A stretch of DNA of 64,000 nt from Lineus longissimus. Lineage: Eukaryota > Nemertea > Pilidiophora > Heteronemertea > Lineidae. Below the pieces are notes generated by a model that saw only the letters and a program-made list of their open reading frames with translations, did not search any database and was not told the DNA's origin. Shown here in pieces: positions 1 through 9,834 of the stretch (the first letter of the stretch is position 1; each line of letters begins with the position of its first letter). The stretch is taken from positions 9,422,001 through 9,486,000 of the forward strand of contig NC_088321.1 in assembly GCF_910592395.1 (NCBI RefSeq), in the 5' to 3' direction. The position numbers and the translations under genes are program-made.

Positions 1-428
1 TAGGCCTAGTTAAATAGAACTAAGTCTAAGCCTATATTATAAAGAATATGTCCAACTTAACATGTGTTACTGTAAATGGAATTGTTTTAACTGAGATCAA
101 TAGAAATAAAAGAAACAATTCTACACGATTGGCAATATGAATAATGACGGACTGGCTCTCCCGGCCCCCCAGGCCCATGCTGTGACATGAGTCGTGGCTG
201 GTTGATCATACATTTTGTAGTACGACAATGACATGACATAGGCCGCTTACCAAGCCCACTACAGCACAGGCACGTTCAACAGTACCTGCCCGTACAAATC
301 ATGAAATACAACATGCAGAGCTGAACGTGCCACCGTTAGCGGTTTCTGAGGCCTACACAATGACATACATCATACATGACAGTAACATTTCTTTCAGTTT
401 GGACAACTGAAAAAAGCAAGTTGGCACT
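1..428. other. No recognisable gene
   Basis: I see no conserved coding segment, repeat or RNA gene here. The stretch is AT-rich and ends just before a candidate first exon. Confidence 0.4.
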
Positions 429-515
429 ATGGCAATGTTGGGCACAGCCAACGTGATGAATGAAAATGGACCTTCAAACGACATGGAAGGAGTCCCAAGA
501 CCCACTGTCAATTGG
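429..515 (+). CDS. Candidate first exon of the split gene that follows
   Basis: An ATG at 429 opens 29 codons that end in Asn-Trp at 515, followed by GTAATT, a weak but possible splice donor. The exon ends in phase 0, matching the phase-0 junctions of the downstream exons. There is no domain in it. It could equally be chance, because the donor is poor and upstream DNA is not visible. Confidence 0.3.
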
Positions 516-809
516 GTAATTGTCATCAGTGTTTCTGCCAGAAATATTTTAAAGGGGGGGGGACAAACCATAATTTTTCAGAAAATCCTGTTTAAAACTG
601 CAAATTTTGTCTGTTTTTTTACAATGACCTTTTGAGATGTGTATCGATATCAGAAGTTCCAAGGCCATGTCTGGAGTTCTCACCAATACCATGTTGTTGA
701 TCAACTCAACATTGGCACTACTCTGTAACCTTGATAAAAGTAATAGTGTATGTTGTTTACAGTTCTTATGTCAATTAAAATATCGTGTTTTTTCTTCGGC
801 ATCTGAAAG

Positions 810-965
810 GAAGTCAAGCCTTCAAAAAGGAAACGTTTCCCGATTGGACAGTGGGCCAGGGACCAGAAACTTAAAACGGTGAAAGAAGCATCCAACACTC
901 GAGCGGAACAGTTACAAAGCGACATTTACAGAAAGGAGGAAAGGATATCTGAGTTAAACGCACAT
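810..965 (+). CDS. Internal coiled-coil exon of the split gene
   Basis: This exon is bounded by an acceptor (pyrimidine tract, then AAAG at 806-809) and a strong donor GTAAGT at 966. It reads 52 codons in phase 0: a basic start (PSKRKRFPIGQW) and a charged, helix-prone stretch ending SELNAH. An in-frame stop lies just upstream at 804-806, inside the presumed intron, so the exon must start by splicing. The charged stretch looks like a coiled coil continued in the next exon. Confidence 0.55.
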
Positions 966-1260
966 GTAAGTCCAAAAATATTATGTGTGGAGCTCTTGAT
1001 TTGACCAGAGTCTCTCTAATGAAGTCCCTTCCTTTGATTTCACCATTTACCAACGTCCAAGGTCATTTTACAATGGCTTGAATTGACGAGTCACGGTCAG
1101 AAAGAACTCTGCAGTGCCAGTAGTTCTTTAACATACATGCTTTCTAACAACTGGGCCCAGACCTGTAAATTGTTGCTTGTTTTTATTCTGTATAGTCAAT
1201 ATGACAATATTTATTGGGACATGATTTGATATCCTCATTTCAAATTTTTCTGTTCTTCAG

Positions 1261-1371
1261 ATTGAGTGGCTAGAGCGCCTAGAGGTGGATAAAAATGCTA
1301 ATATAACCCCAAAGATTATGAGGGACAAGCAAGTTCAAGTTTGTAGCAATTCGGCTAACCAGCTGTTAGTG
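1261..1371 (+). CDS. Internal exon of the split gene
   Basis: The exon follows TTCTTCAG and precedes GTACGT. It is 37 codons long and phase 0 at both ends (starts IEWLERLEV, ends NQLLV). It joins in frame with the exons at 810-965 and 1695. Function is unknown; it is probably linker or coiled coil. Confidence 0.5.
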
Positions 1372-1694
1372 GTACGTAGAGGGATCCTAGAGGAAGCACA
1401 AGTCTTCAGATTTAATATCACAGAGTCAGCCAGGTGCCGCTGTTTCGACTGTGCCATTCTGACAGCCCATCACATGTAGATCATCACGTCACCAGTCCAA
1501 TTAGCAATAATATAAATCTGTCATTGAAAGTGACCAGTTTGGACTTTGTTTCACACCTACCTGTTTGAGATGGATGCAAGAGCACATTTAAGCTGATAAT
1601 TAAGCCCCGGAAAATGCCAGGATTTTCATGCCAGATGGAAGTACAATTATAGTTGATGATCTAAATGTATGTCAATTGCTCTTTATCCTTTCAG

Positions 1695-3425
1695 GATCAA
1701 GAAAATGGTCAAATACCTGGCAAACAAAAGACTCCAACGCATCTTAGCCCTGCTAATCCAGATCAGTGCATGATGAGTAGGAGTACAACTTCCGCTCGTC
1801 TGAAGGAGACCACCAAGGCAATGAAGCTCATTCATGGTAACAATATCAAAAATGTAAAAGATGCCACTTGGCTCTCACTTGTAAAGCTCTGCACACCTAA
1901 TGAATTGAATGATTATATCCAAAGAAGTAAGTCATGTAAAACTGCATTGTTTAAAAAGGGCAAGGTGAAAAAGCGAAAGAAAATTCAGGAAAGAAATGCT
2001 AGAAAGAATGTAGTGAGGTGTGTTGAAACACTTTATAAGGGTGGGATGATTTCTAGTAGAAAATACAACTCCATTAGATGTTCTAATCTAGGTCATAGTG
2101 AGCCAGAATCATTGACATACAAGGAACTGAAACAGGAATTAGATGCTATCATGGAAGAAACTAGAACTCAACCAGTAGAAGGTTGTGGTGGAGTTTACAG
2201 GGATTTTGAGACAACGCTCTTGAAACTAGCAGAAATCTATTTGAAAATAGATGGTGTTCTTGTTGAGCAGAGTGGCAGTGGTTTGAATTGGTTTGGAAAA
2301 AACAGGGGTAATTTTGCTATTGCCATTGGGGCCGATGGTGCTCCGTCGGGGAAGCACAATACTAAAACTTCGCTACTTCTCTCATTTGTCAACGCCGTTG
2401 ACCAGGTGTCCAGTTGTGATCACAACTATCTCATTTTTGGTGCAGATCTTGCCGAGGATGATCCCATTTTCTTTTCACATCTAGCTAAAATAATTGGAGA
2501 TATGGGGTCCATTGAACGAAAAGAATATGAGGTTCTTGAAACCAAAGTCACATTTAGTCTTGAACTCATACCAGGTGACTGCAAATGGATTGCATCTGCA
2601 TGTGGTGAACTATCAAATGCAGCAACCTACCCCTCCTCCTTTGGTAATGTAACACAAAGTTCTCTTTCTACATTAAATGGCAGTATTGGGGAAAGTGAAG
2701 ATGATACTTGGCACCCATGGGGGTATCTGGAAAGACTAGAAACGGTTAAAAAAGTGGCAGCATTGAAAAAAACTGTCTTTCAGCGCCCTAAGATTACTAA
2801 GTTCATTGCACAGCAGCAGTCACGGCAGGAATTTGCCCCGGTACTCAGGAAATATACTGATAAATGCTATATTGACCCACTTCATGTGAAGAATAATGCT
2901 TGCCAACAAATGAATAATTTGTTGATGATGGAAGTGATCAATTTGACCAAGGAGGCTGTGCTGAAGAAAAACTTGGATTGTCCAGAGTTTGTTGATTCAC
3001 CGATCGGACGGTATCTATCTGCTTTGAAAAATGAGATAAAAGCTGGTAAACTTCATCACAGAATCTGCAAGTGGTACAAAGAGGTCCAAACTCAACTTTC
3101 TCGGAAAGGTGTAGCTTCTAAATGTACTGTGAGATTTACAGGTGAAGATTCACTTAAGTTCTGTAATGGGTTCCATAACTTGACCAGCATCATCTTTTCT
3201 GCAAGAATGGACGGGGAGGAGATTGGAAACAAATGCCTCCGCCCTTTGGTGCTGCACTTCTGCTGCACTGTGTTAAGGGAAGCTGTTGCATTGTTTTCAA
3301 AGACAAAGTTCTCTGAGTGCGACTTAGTCCGACTCAGGCATGTTTGCAAGATGTACCATGCAGCTCATGCACTTTTCCTTACTGGAGTTTCCCTCACAAC
3401 ATGGCACATTGGTTACGCTGTTCCT
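1695..3425 (+). CDS. Main exon, first part: unnamed invertebrate GADGAPSGK-type protein
   Basis: The acceptor CCTTTCAG at 1687-1694 starts a 577-codon open frame that is cut at 3426 by a foldback element. Hallmarks are a basic N-terminal region, then GADGAPSGKHNTKTS (about 2331-2375), NYLIFGADLAED (about 2428-2463), ELIPGDCKWIASACGELSN (about 2563-2619) and DPLHVKNNACQQMNN. I know this pattern from large, unnamed, multicopy families in cnidarians and other marine invertebrates. Acidic residues in the first two blocks could be catalytic, but that is inference. The frame resumes at 4817. Residues read past 3426 are translated foldback repeat, not protein. It may be a transposase-like gene or a domesticated derivative. 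Confidence 0.65.
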
Positions 3426-3426
3426 T
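3418..3426. repeat. Target-site duplication, left copy
   Basis: CTGTTCCTT stands directly before the foldback element and is repeated at 4809-4817 directly after it. Removing the element and one copy restores the reading frame across the exon. Confidence 0.85.
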
Positions 3427-3431
3427 GGTTC

Positions 3432-3780
3432 ATGCCCATTTCGCCTTGTCTTTTTTCGCCTTTTCCCATTTTGCCTTTAAAAAATATACATTTTGCCTTC
3501 TCCTATTTCGCCTTTTCCAATTTTGCCTGTTCTCAATCCGCCTTATTCTATCTCGCCTTTGTCTTTTTTCGCCTTTTCATTTTTCGCCTTATGCTATTTT
3601 GCCTCTGTTTTATCTTGCCTTATCACAAGTTGCCTTATCCATTCTTGCCTTCATCTCAGTTTGCCATTGTCTTAATCTGCCTTCTCTTATTTCACCTTGT
3701 CTTAATTTACCTTTGTCCTAATTCGCCTTCATCCTATCTCGCCTTTACCCGCCCCGCCTTTGTATTATTTCGCCTTCTCA
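3432..3780. repeat. Left arm of the foldback element: about 22 units of 15 bp
   Basis: GCCTT recurs every 15 bases or so (GCCTTNTNCNATTTC-like) from TTTCGCCTT to GCCTTCTCAG. Units differ from one another, so the array is old or kept by loose gene conversion. It appears as an artefactual Ser/Phe/Pro/Leu-rich reading frame. Confidence 0.85.
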
Positions 3781-4479
3781 GCCATTATAGTCATATTACA
3801 TTACATTCCATATTACAAAAGACTTTTGTCTCTTTTACCCATGTTTGTGGGGCCAGTCTTTCATATAAGAGTGTTTCCATGAATTATGTTTTGGTACCCT
3901 ACCCAAGGCTGTTGCTTAATTACCAATATTTTCAAATCTTCATAACTTCTGAACCATCTACATGTAAGCTTACATGTATCTCCAAAACCAACTTAGTATC
4001 TTTACCCATGTTTGTCAAATCTTAGAGTTTTCCAAGTCTTTCATGGAAATATTTTGGCATAGTGTTTTGGCATTCTTTGATGAGTAAGACTTGTGACCTG
4101 GTACTATATAGGAGGGATGGGGGTGCTAAGTATTTTATTGATCATTCAAAGTGTGAGTGCTTCTGAAGTTCTTTATTATGGACTATGGTCAATAGGCCTA
4201 CTCAAATCCAGCAATCTGGAAGATGTATTCCTTTGATCATTGGGGAATTATGAGGCCTTCTCACAGAACGAGTTAGGTCTCAAGAACGTCCCACGCAGTG
4301 TTCCCTTTAGATGGTTTTGGTACGTTTGATGTTCTTCATTCACAGCAATGCTATAACTTAGCATGAGATAATACAAGTACCAAAGTTTTTTTGAACAGAA
4401 TCATTAAACTACTCAAAACACTGCCCCCCCCCCCCCCCTGCGAATAATAGACCCCTTGCTTAACGAAGGGGGATTGATA

Positions 4480-4803
4480 AAAGGCGAGTTGAGATATGGC
4501 GAAACGGGAGAAGGCAAAATGGGAAGAAGGCGAATTGACACAAAGGTCAATCAAGAAAAGGCAAGATGAGATAAGGCAGGATAGAACCAAGGCAGAATAG
4601 GACAAAGGCGAAATAAGAAAAGGCAAACTAGGATGAGGCAAGATGAGAGGAAGGCGAGTTAGGAAGAAGGCCAATTGGAACAAAGGCGAGATAAGACGAT
4701 GGCGAAATCGTAGAAGGCGAATTGAGAAAAGGCAAGTTAGGAGAAGGCTAAATGGGAGAAGGCAAAATTGGATAAGGCGAATAAGGTTAAGGCGAAATGG
4801 GCA
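4480..4803. repeat. Right arm of the foldback element: inverted 15-bp units
   Basis: AAGGCG or AAGGCA recurs with the same 15-bp period as the left arm, in reverse complement, ending AAGGCGAAATGGGCA. The two arms could pair into a stem of more than 300 bp. Confidence 0.85.
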
Positions 4804-4816
4804 GACACCTGTTCCT

Positions 4817-5206
4817 TACCATGCTACTATTATCTACCATAAGTTTGGTGTTGGTTTGGGATTAAATTCTATGCAGGGCAGGGAAGCAAAACACCAGCAG
4901 ATTGACATGTATCAGAAGTTCACAACAGCTCAAAACAAATGGGCTCTGACATTCAAGCATGAGTATGTCCAACTCTTTTGGTTGAAGGAACAGGGCATTG
5001 CTTCAGAGGCTCGAGACATGGCAAAGTCTCGCGACCACAGCCAGTTGCATGTGTTCAAAACATTGCCTGATCAGTGCAGGTGTGGCATTAAAAAGAAGAA
5101 TGACAAATGCATATACTGTGACCACTTTATCACATCGTTGATTACTGCAAGCTGTTGTAAGGGGATGATCGTTCCACAGCTTAGGCAAATTGTTGATTCT
5201 CGATGA
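4817..5206 (+). CDS. Main exon, second part: C-terminus of the GADGAPSGK-type protein
   Basis: After the foldback element the frame resumes at TAC (4817) and runs 129 codons to TGA at 5204. It carries FGVGLGLNSMQGREAKH, FKHEYVQLFWLKEQG and a cysteine pair-rich end (CRCGIKKKNDKCIYC, then CC), which suggests a metal-binding tail. The frame matches the upstream part exactly when the insertion and one target copy are removed. The arginine-rich open frame at 4643-4808 is translated repeat and not part of the protein. Confidence 0.65.
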   Translation, partial: YHATIIYHKFGVGLGLNSMQGREAKHQQIDMYQKFTTAQNKWALTFKHEYVQLFWLKEQGIASEARDMAKSRDHSQLHVFKTLPDQCRCGIKKKNDKCIYCDHFITSLITASCCKGMIVPQLRQIVDSR

Positions 5207-6506
5207 AGATGATGAACACTGACTGCAAAATACTGTCCCTTGTGGTTACATATCAGGTTCATCATAAGGCTGGCCCAAATTTATTGTTTGTTCCCAATAA
5301 CCCGACCGACCAACCAAAATCATGCCAACCCAAAAGTTTTTATTGGCATTATTGTCTTTTTAATAACATCATGGAGTTTTTTTTAAACTTTCCTTTGATT
5401 CACTGGAAATTATTATTAGAATATCATTTGCCTACCTGCCTACCTGCCTTCCTACTTACCTTGTGTGAATACCTTGGTTACTGCAATCAGACAATTAATT
5501 TGGGCCAGCCTAAGTGTGAAATGTGTTACTGCAATGTGCAGTACTAATTTATGAAATGTTATCAATTTCAAATATCATTATCAAAATGGACATTGACATT
5601 TTACACCGTTGTTGGTTTACGATGCATGTATACTGTTATGATTGTATTATTTGAATTAATTTACTAGTATTTTACTGACTTTTATTTTAAAATTGTGCCG
5701 TCCATGTGGTGTAAGACCTGTGAATTTCATCATAATTGTAAAATGTGTACATTTGTATGTTTATTGCGTAATTTATGTTATCGTTATCAACACTCATCAA
5801 CTTGTTGAGAAAATAAATAGTTACATTGAGATACAAATGAAAGGTCTTTGTTAAGTATCCTCATGTCCTTGTCTTGCTTGTTGAGTTAGCAGACTTTTCA
5901 ATGCCATCCAATTCCAGTAACATCTACTGAACTCTGTCACAACCAGTTGCGGTAGGTGGACAGTCAGGAACAGGATGGCCAGCCATCCATTCATGATTGG
6001 ATCATCATCAGTCATGTTGGAAGACACCATTTTGTGGATGGTGTAGCAGTCCCAGTCGTTTTGGATACTGTGACAATCTAAGGAAGTGGGAAGGGGATGC
6101 CATCCACTGAATGGATAGTGTAGTCATCCTGAAATTTTAGGACAAGGATGGTTCAGCCGTCTCACTCTAGAATGAGAATCCTTGCACATGTTGCATATCT
6201 TCACCATCCATGTTCACACATTCTCCAGTGTGCACTTTGACTGAACACACATTCTCCAGTGTGCACTTTGACTGAATTATCAACCACATCGACATCAGGG
6301 CCTGGGTTGCTCTAATGTTGTCACGAACTCTGGCGTTAACTTATCTTTGCGTTATCTCCTTCAGTTGAGCCCTCAGACTTAACACCAAGTTGGTGGACAA
6401 GATGGATCTTATTTTGCGAGGACAGCCAACCAGCAGGTGGATGGCATTTGAGGATAAAACAAGCAACTCAAATAATCAAGTACATGTACATGTAGTTCAA
6501 TTTGAT
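5207..6506. other. 3' UTR and intergenic DNA with a small tandem duplication
   Basis: No conserved coding region. A 31-bp unit containing CACATTCTCCAGTGTGCACT occurs twice in tandem at 6215-6276. The rest (5830-6200) is unremarkable. Confidence 0.5.
5812..5817 (+). promoter_or_regulatory. Polyadenylation signal AATAAA for the split gene
   Basis: AATAAA lies about 600 bp after the stop codon in an AT-rich 3' region and is followed by a TG-rich stretch. No competing gene is near. Confidence 0.4.
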
Positions 6507-6509
6507 TTA

Positions 6510-6932
6510 TTACTGCCTGATGCCATACTTATTTACAACAGCAAAGTGCCCTTTTACAAACAGTCTCTTTAGGTTGTGCCTATACAGCAACACAAACTCC
6601 TCCTCATCGTCAACATGCACATTGCAACGGCTACCACTTCGGAAGACCTTCTCCAACAGCATTCTCCTCTCAGGAGCTTGGTCGTCCTGGCATGCCCAGG
6701 CATTGAATATAGCAATCACCTTTGGCTGACTCATGATAACAATCTGTGTGGTAGCCGGTGTACATTTGACCTCTGTCCTGTGCAGGTTGGTGGTACAATG
6801 CGCCCGGATTGCCTCAAAGGTAACGGAGTTTACATCTCTGCCGAACGAAAATCGTTTTGTTGATGTCTCCCGCATTCTACCAACAATGGATCTATGGATT
6901 CGGCCAAGTTCTTCGAGAGCCATAGGATAAGT
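6510..6932 (-). CDS. Terminal exon of a two-exon minus-strand gene, unknown function
   Basis: On the minus strand the exon starts after an acceptor (TTTCAG, complement of 6933-6938) and runs 140 codons to its stop. It joins in phase 0 to the exon at 7750-7971. It has alternating acidic and basic residues, an Arg-rich start (RIHRSIVGRMRE) and a short acidic patch DDEEEF. I recognise no family. Confidence 0.4.
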   Translation of the reverse strand, partial: TYPMALEELGRIHRSIVGRMRETSTKRFSFGRDVNSVTFEAIRAHCTTNLHRTEVKCTPATTQIVIMSQPKVIAIFNAWACQDDQAPERRMLLEKVFRSGSRCNVHVDDEEEFVLLYRHNLKRLFVKGHFAVVNKYGIRQ

Positions 6933-7285
6933 CTGAAATGGAAACAGAACGCATATTTTTTAAATGAAAAGGTGAAGGCCGGTGAAATGGAAACAGAACA
7001 GAATGCAAAAAATGAAAAAAGGTCGGTGTAGAAGTAAAATGTCCTAGGATTCTATTATGCACTTCGATCTCTGAGCTGTTGTCAGTCATTAACTCTTATA
7101 GAACCAGGCCTTGAGCACAATACAATAGGGCCGGACCCTACTTCCAGGGGGACATTTTCACTTCTGCACCAGGTTAATCAAATCGGGGCTAGTAAGAACT
7201 CCCTGCTCCAAGGCTCTATGGCTCTTGCTTGTATAAATAACCTTGACAAAGTTATTTACTCCAAGGCCTATGTTACTGTGGAATC

Positions 7286-7489
7286 ATGCAATTTGGCGCC
7301 ACTTTTCAAGTGACATCTAGTAGTGACATCATGCCAGTCAAGTTTCTGCATGAGTTTCTGTCACCGTTGGCCATTGCTCCAGATCGAATATACTGGTATA
7401 CTGTTTTACATTTTATTTTTCTACTATTGTCGTTACTTTGTAGCCCGTATGGGCATTTTATAGTAAAAAGCGTAAATTGAATTGAATTG
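7286..7489 (+). mobile_element. Possible 5'-truncated LINE 3' end inside the intron
   Basis: This stretch ends in a short TTGAA/AATTG tail after a hairpin-like AGCCCGTATGGGC and a T-rich region. Non-LTR retrotransposons of the CR1/L2 type often leave 5'-truncated copies ending in such 4-6 bp repeats. No reverse transcriptase is present, so the call rests on the tail only. Confidence 0.3.
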
Positions 7490-7749
7490 GCAACACGCTA
7501 ATGAGATGCGCCAAATCACGTCACAATGATCAACTCATGAGGTCACAATCAGGTATCCAATATCGGCATGGTGATAAGAGTGGCATGTCATTCAACGACC
7601 ACGTGATCATAGCTGAGGGGCGGCGTTATTTGGGAATTCTTTGCCTGGAATTTGGCCCGAGGCCCGCCGTTATTTCGGGTCGGTTATAAAAGAGGCCCTA
7701 AGACCTAGGTCCTACAGCCTCCAATGCCTAATTAACTCACTAAACCTAC

Positions 7750-7971
7750 CTTAGCAACATCATATTTGTGCCCTGCTCGTGCTGGATTCTCATACTTTTC
7801 AAACACATTTTTCATGGCGCTACCAGAATCTTCACAGAAGTTCACAAATCTAGCTCTAAGAGCAGCATCACGGCCCAATTCCTTGCTGAAATCCTTCCTG
7901 AACTCTTTATATGCCACATTATATCTGCGCTTCAAAGAGTTCATATTTAAATTGCTGTTAATGGGCAACAT
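7750..7971 (-). CDS. First exon of a two-exon minus-strand gene, unknown function
   Basis: An ATG at 7971 opens 74 codons that end at a donor (AAG then GTAGGT, complement of 7749 downward). Phase 0 matches the acceptor at 6932, giving a predicted protein of 214 residues across an 817-bp intron. The exon is rich in Lys, Arg, Phe and Tyr and probably helical. I do not recognise it. Further upstream exons cannot be excluded. Confidence 0.4.
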
Positions 7972-8184
7972 CTTTGGAGAGGTAACGAGACTACACCACA
8001 GGAGATCAAATTAAAATTGAGAAGACAAATGCAAGGGGTTAATCAAAGGAGCCATAGGCCCCACCAAATGAATGATTTCTATTCTGTTCTCTATTTTTAT
8101 TATTTTCTTCTCATAGGATATGCATTGATGACAGAATAAAGTTCTATCGCGTATATAAAAGCCCAAACAAAAAGCTATGCAAAA

Positions 8185-8227
8185 ATGCAGGCTGCCATGG
8201 TCAGAATCTGACCATGGCAGCCTGCAT
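8185..8227. repeat. Near-perfect palindrome, 21-bp arms, 1-nt centre
   Basis: Arms read ATGCAGGCTGCCATGGTCAG-A and its exact reverse complement around a single A at 8206. No coding gene covers it. It could be a very short foldback insertion or a replication-slippage product. Confidence 0.8.
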
Positions 8228-8502
8228 GGTACAGGGCATCCACGCATTCATACAAAGTACTGTGTACATTTGTACACAAATCACTGGATCTCCATATCCA
8301 GATATCGTAGATTAACAATAAAAAATTAGCAATTTGCGTTACGTCATGCTCTTGCATGATCGGAAAAATCCGTCGCGTCATCATCGCACTCTTCAATAGC
8401 AGCGTCGTGCAGAACGACGTGAGAACGTCATGACGCGCCTACAGCGCTGGAGAGTTGCTGACGTTTCAAGCTGACTGGCGCTGACGTCAGGAACGGGAAA
8501 AT

Positions 8503-9087
8503 ATGAAACTATTTCAATTGTACAGTTCAGAGCATTTTGGCAGCACAGTGATAAAACAAGTGAAAAGTGGTTTGCGCAATGTTGTAGGACAACAGGTACT
8601 CAGCTGGAATGAAATGTCAACTGCCTTTGCAGAGGTTGCAAGTTTGGTGAACACCAGAGCTATTGGGTACTCCTCAAATGATCCAAATGACCTCCAACCG
8701 CTTACACCTAATCACTTTCTTATCGGATGTGCTTCGCCAACTGCTCCTCAAGGTCCATTTAAGGAAACAAAGAATTTAAGCAAACGCTTCGAATTCGTCC
8801 AAGCACTGGTAAATCAGTTTTGGAAACGATTCATTCGTGAATATCTTCACACCTTGATGAAAAGAGTGAAATGGAGAGAACAGAACCGTCAAATGGCAGT
8901 AGGAGATGTCGTCTTGCTAGTAGAGTACAATGCTCCACGCGGGAAATGGAACCTCGCTCGTGTTGCAGAAGTTTACCAAGGGAATGATGGAATCGTTCGC
9001 AACTTGTTAGTGAAAACTGTATCCGGCGACACCAACGAGCGCAGTGTACAAAAATGTTGTCTCATACTAGAGTCCGATCAGTTATAG
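8503..9087 (+). CDS. BEL/Pao retrotransposon integrase C-terminus (DUF5641-like), remnant
   Basis: The 194-residue frame starts inside an integrase core (ALVNTRAIGY, PNDLQPLTPNHFLIG). It then carries the domain typical of BEL/Pao pol C-termini: FWKRFIREYLHTLMKR, VGDVVLLVEYNAPRGKWNLARV, VYQGNDGIVRN and a final CCLILE. The protease, reverse transcriptase and integrase catalytic residues are absent upstream, so this is the 3' end of a degraded copy. A purine-rich CCCCGGAGGATGT at about 9112, just after the stop, looks like a polypurine tract and would place the 3' LTR at about 9120, but no matching 5' LTR is visible. These elements normally copy themselves via RNA and integrase. Confidence 0.8.
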   Translation: MKLFQLYSSEHFGSTVIKQVKSGLRNVVGQQVLSWNEMSTAFAEVASLVNTRAIGYSSNDPNDLQPLTPNHFLIGCASPTAPQGPFKETKNLSKRFEFVQALVNQFWKRFIREYLHTLMKRVKWREQNRQMAVGDVVLLVEYNAPRGKWNLARVAEVYQGNDGIVRNLLVKTVSGDTNERSVQKCCLILESDQL

Positions 9088-9414
9088 AACATCATGAAAC
9101 TCGGTTTGGCCCCCGGAGGATGTTTTTGATTTCGCGCTTTAATTTTGCGACAATTCGCGCCACGTTTCATTGCATCAAAATACGGCCGGGCGAATGCGTG
9201 ACGCCAATAGTACGCGTAACGTTCGAATCATACGAATCAGCGCATCGAATGGTGCAGTCAATCTTCATTCATCCGCATTGATACTGTTAAATTCTCTCAT
9301 AAACAATCCATAAAAGTCGGGAAGTATAACCCTTCAGATATGTCAACGTTCAACGTTATGTATTGTAAACCCATCAGTGATTCATTCAGATATTTGTTAT
9401 ACTAAATGTATATA

Positions 9415-9505
9415 CTCTAGACTCGATCTTGTAAGGACAGACAATACTAGGATACAGACAATACAGTAAACCCACCTACTCGACGCGGTGCTGAATAGGC
9501 TTTAC
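9415..9505. repeat. pogo-like left terminal inverted repeat
   Basis: Matches the reverse complement of 11449-11528 apart from the small internal duplication and a few substitutions; shared blocks include AGTAAACCCACC and CTGAATAGG. Confidence 0.85.
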
Positions 9506-9834
9506 TATTCCTTTATGTACAAGGGCCAATGACTCGCTGGACTAAGGTGTAGGCGTCACAACTGCACTGCATGTGCCCGCCTTGCGTTTCTCTTCGGCAA
9601 AGCCCATCGGTGATGTCATGCGTGTACAATGCTTTGTGAGGCCTGGGGACTGGACACAATAAACCTTGAATTGGATTCTGTAGAGCACGCATGTACTGTT
9701 TGTTGCTGAGGTTAACCGGTTTAATTGAGTAGAACGGCTAAAACCAGTCACATGTCAACATACAGGGTGACCCAGCAAATACGATTTGACATTTTCAATG
9801 AAGTCCGGCTATCTGGGGTCCTTTACACCTAGGC

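Larger units (their letters stand above)
3427..4808. mobile_element. TU-like foldback transposon (non-coding)
   Basis: This 1382-bp insertion has long inverted arms made of degenerate 15-bp repeats. The left arm repeats a GCCTT-plus-pyrimidine unit; the right arm is its reverse complement (AAGGC plus purines). The ends mirror each other around TGCCCATTTCGCCTT on the left and its complement on the right. A perfect 9-bp target duplication flanks it. Sea urchin TU foldback elements are known for arms with an outer domain of 15-bp repeats and a target duplication of about 8 bp, so this is a close structural match. The centre (3781-4479) has no coding sequence and includes a run of C at about 4424-4438. 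Confidence 0.85.

Noticed and set aside
3432-3780. Short regularly spaced repeats that could suggest a CRISPR array
   Set aside because: The 15-bp units are degenerate, have no spacers, and are mirrored as an inverted arm at 4480-4803; the genome is eukaryotic. It is a foldback element.
4424-4438. Long C run as a functional motif (also G runs at 22540, 55399, 55757)
   Set aside because: Simple homopolymers, common and prone to assembly error.
4351-4683. 110-residue minus-strand frame, and the matching Arg-rich plus-strand frame at 4643-4808
   Set aside because: Both are translations of the 15-bp foldback repeats, without any independent coding signal.
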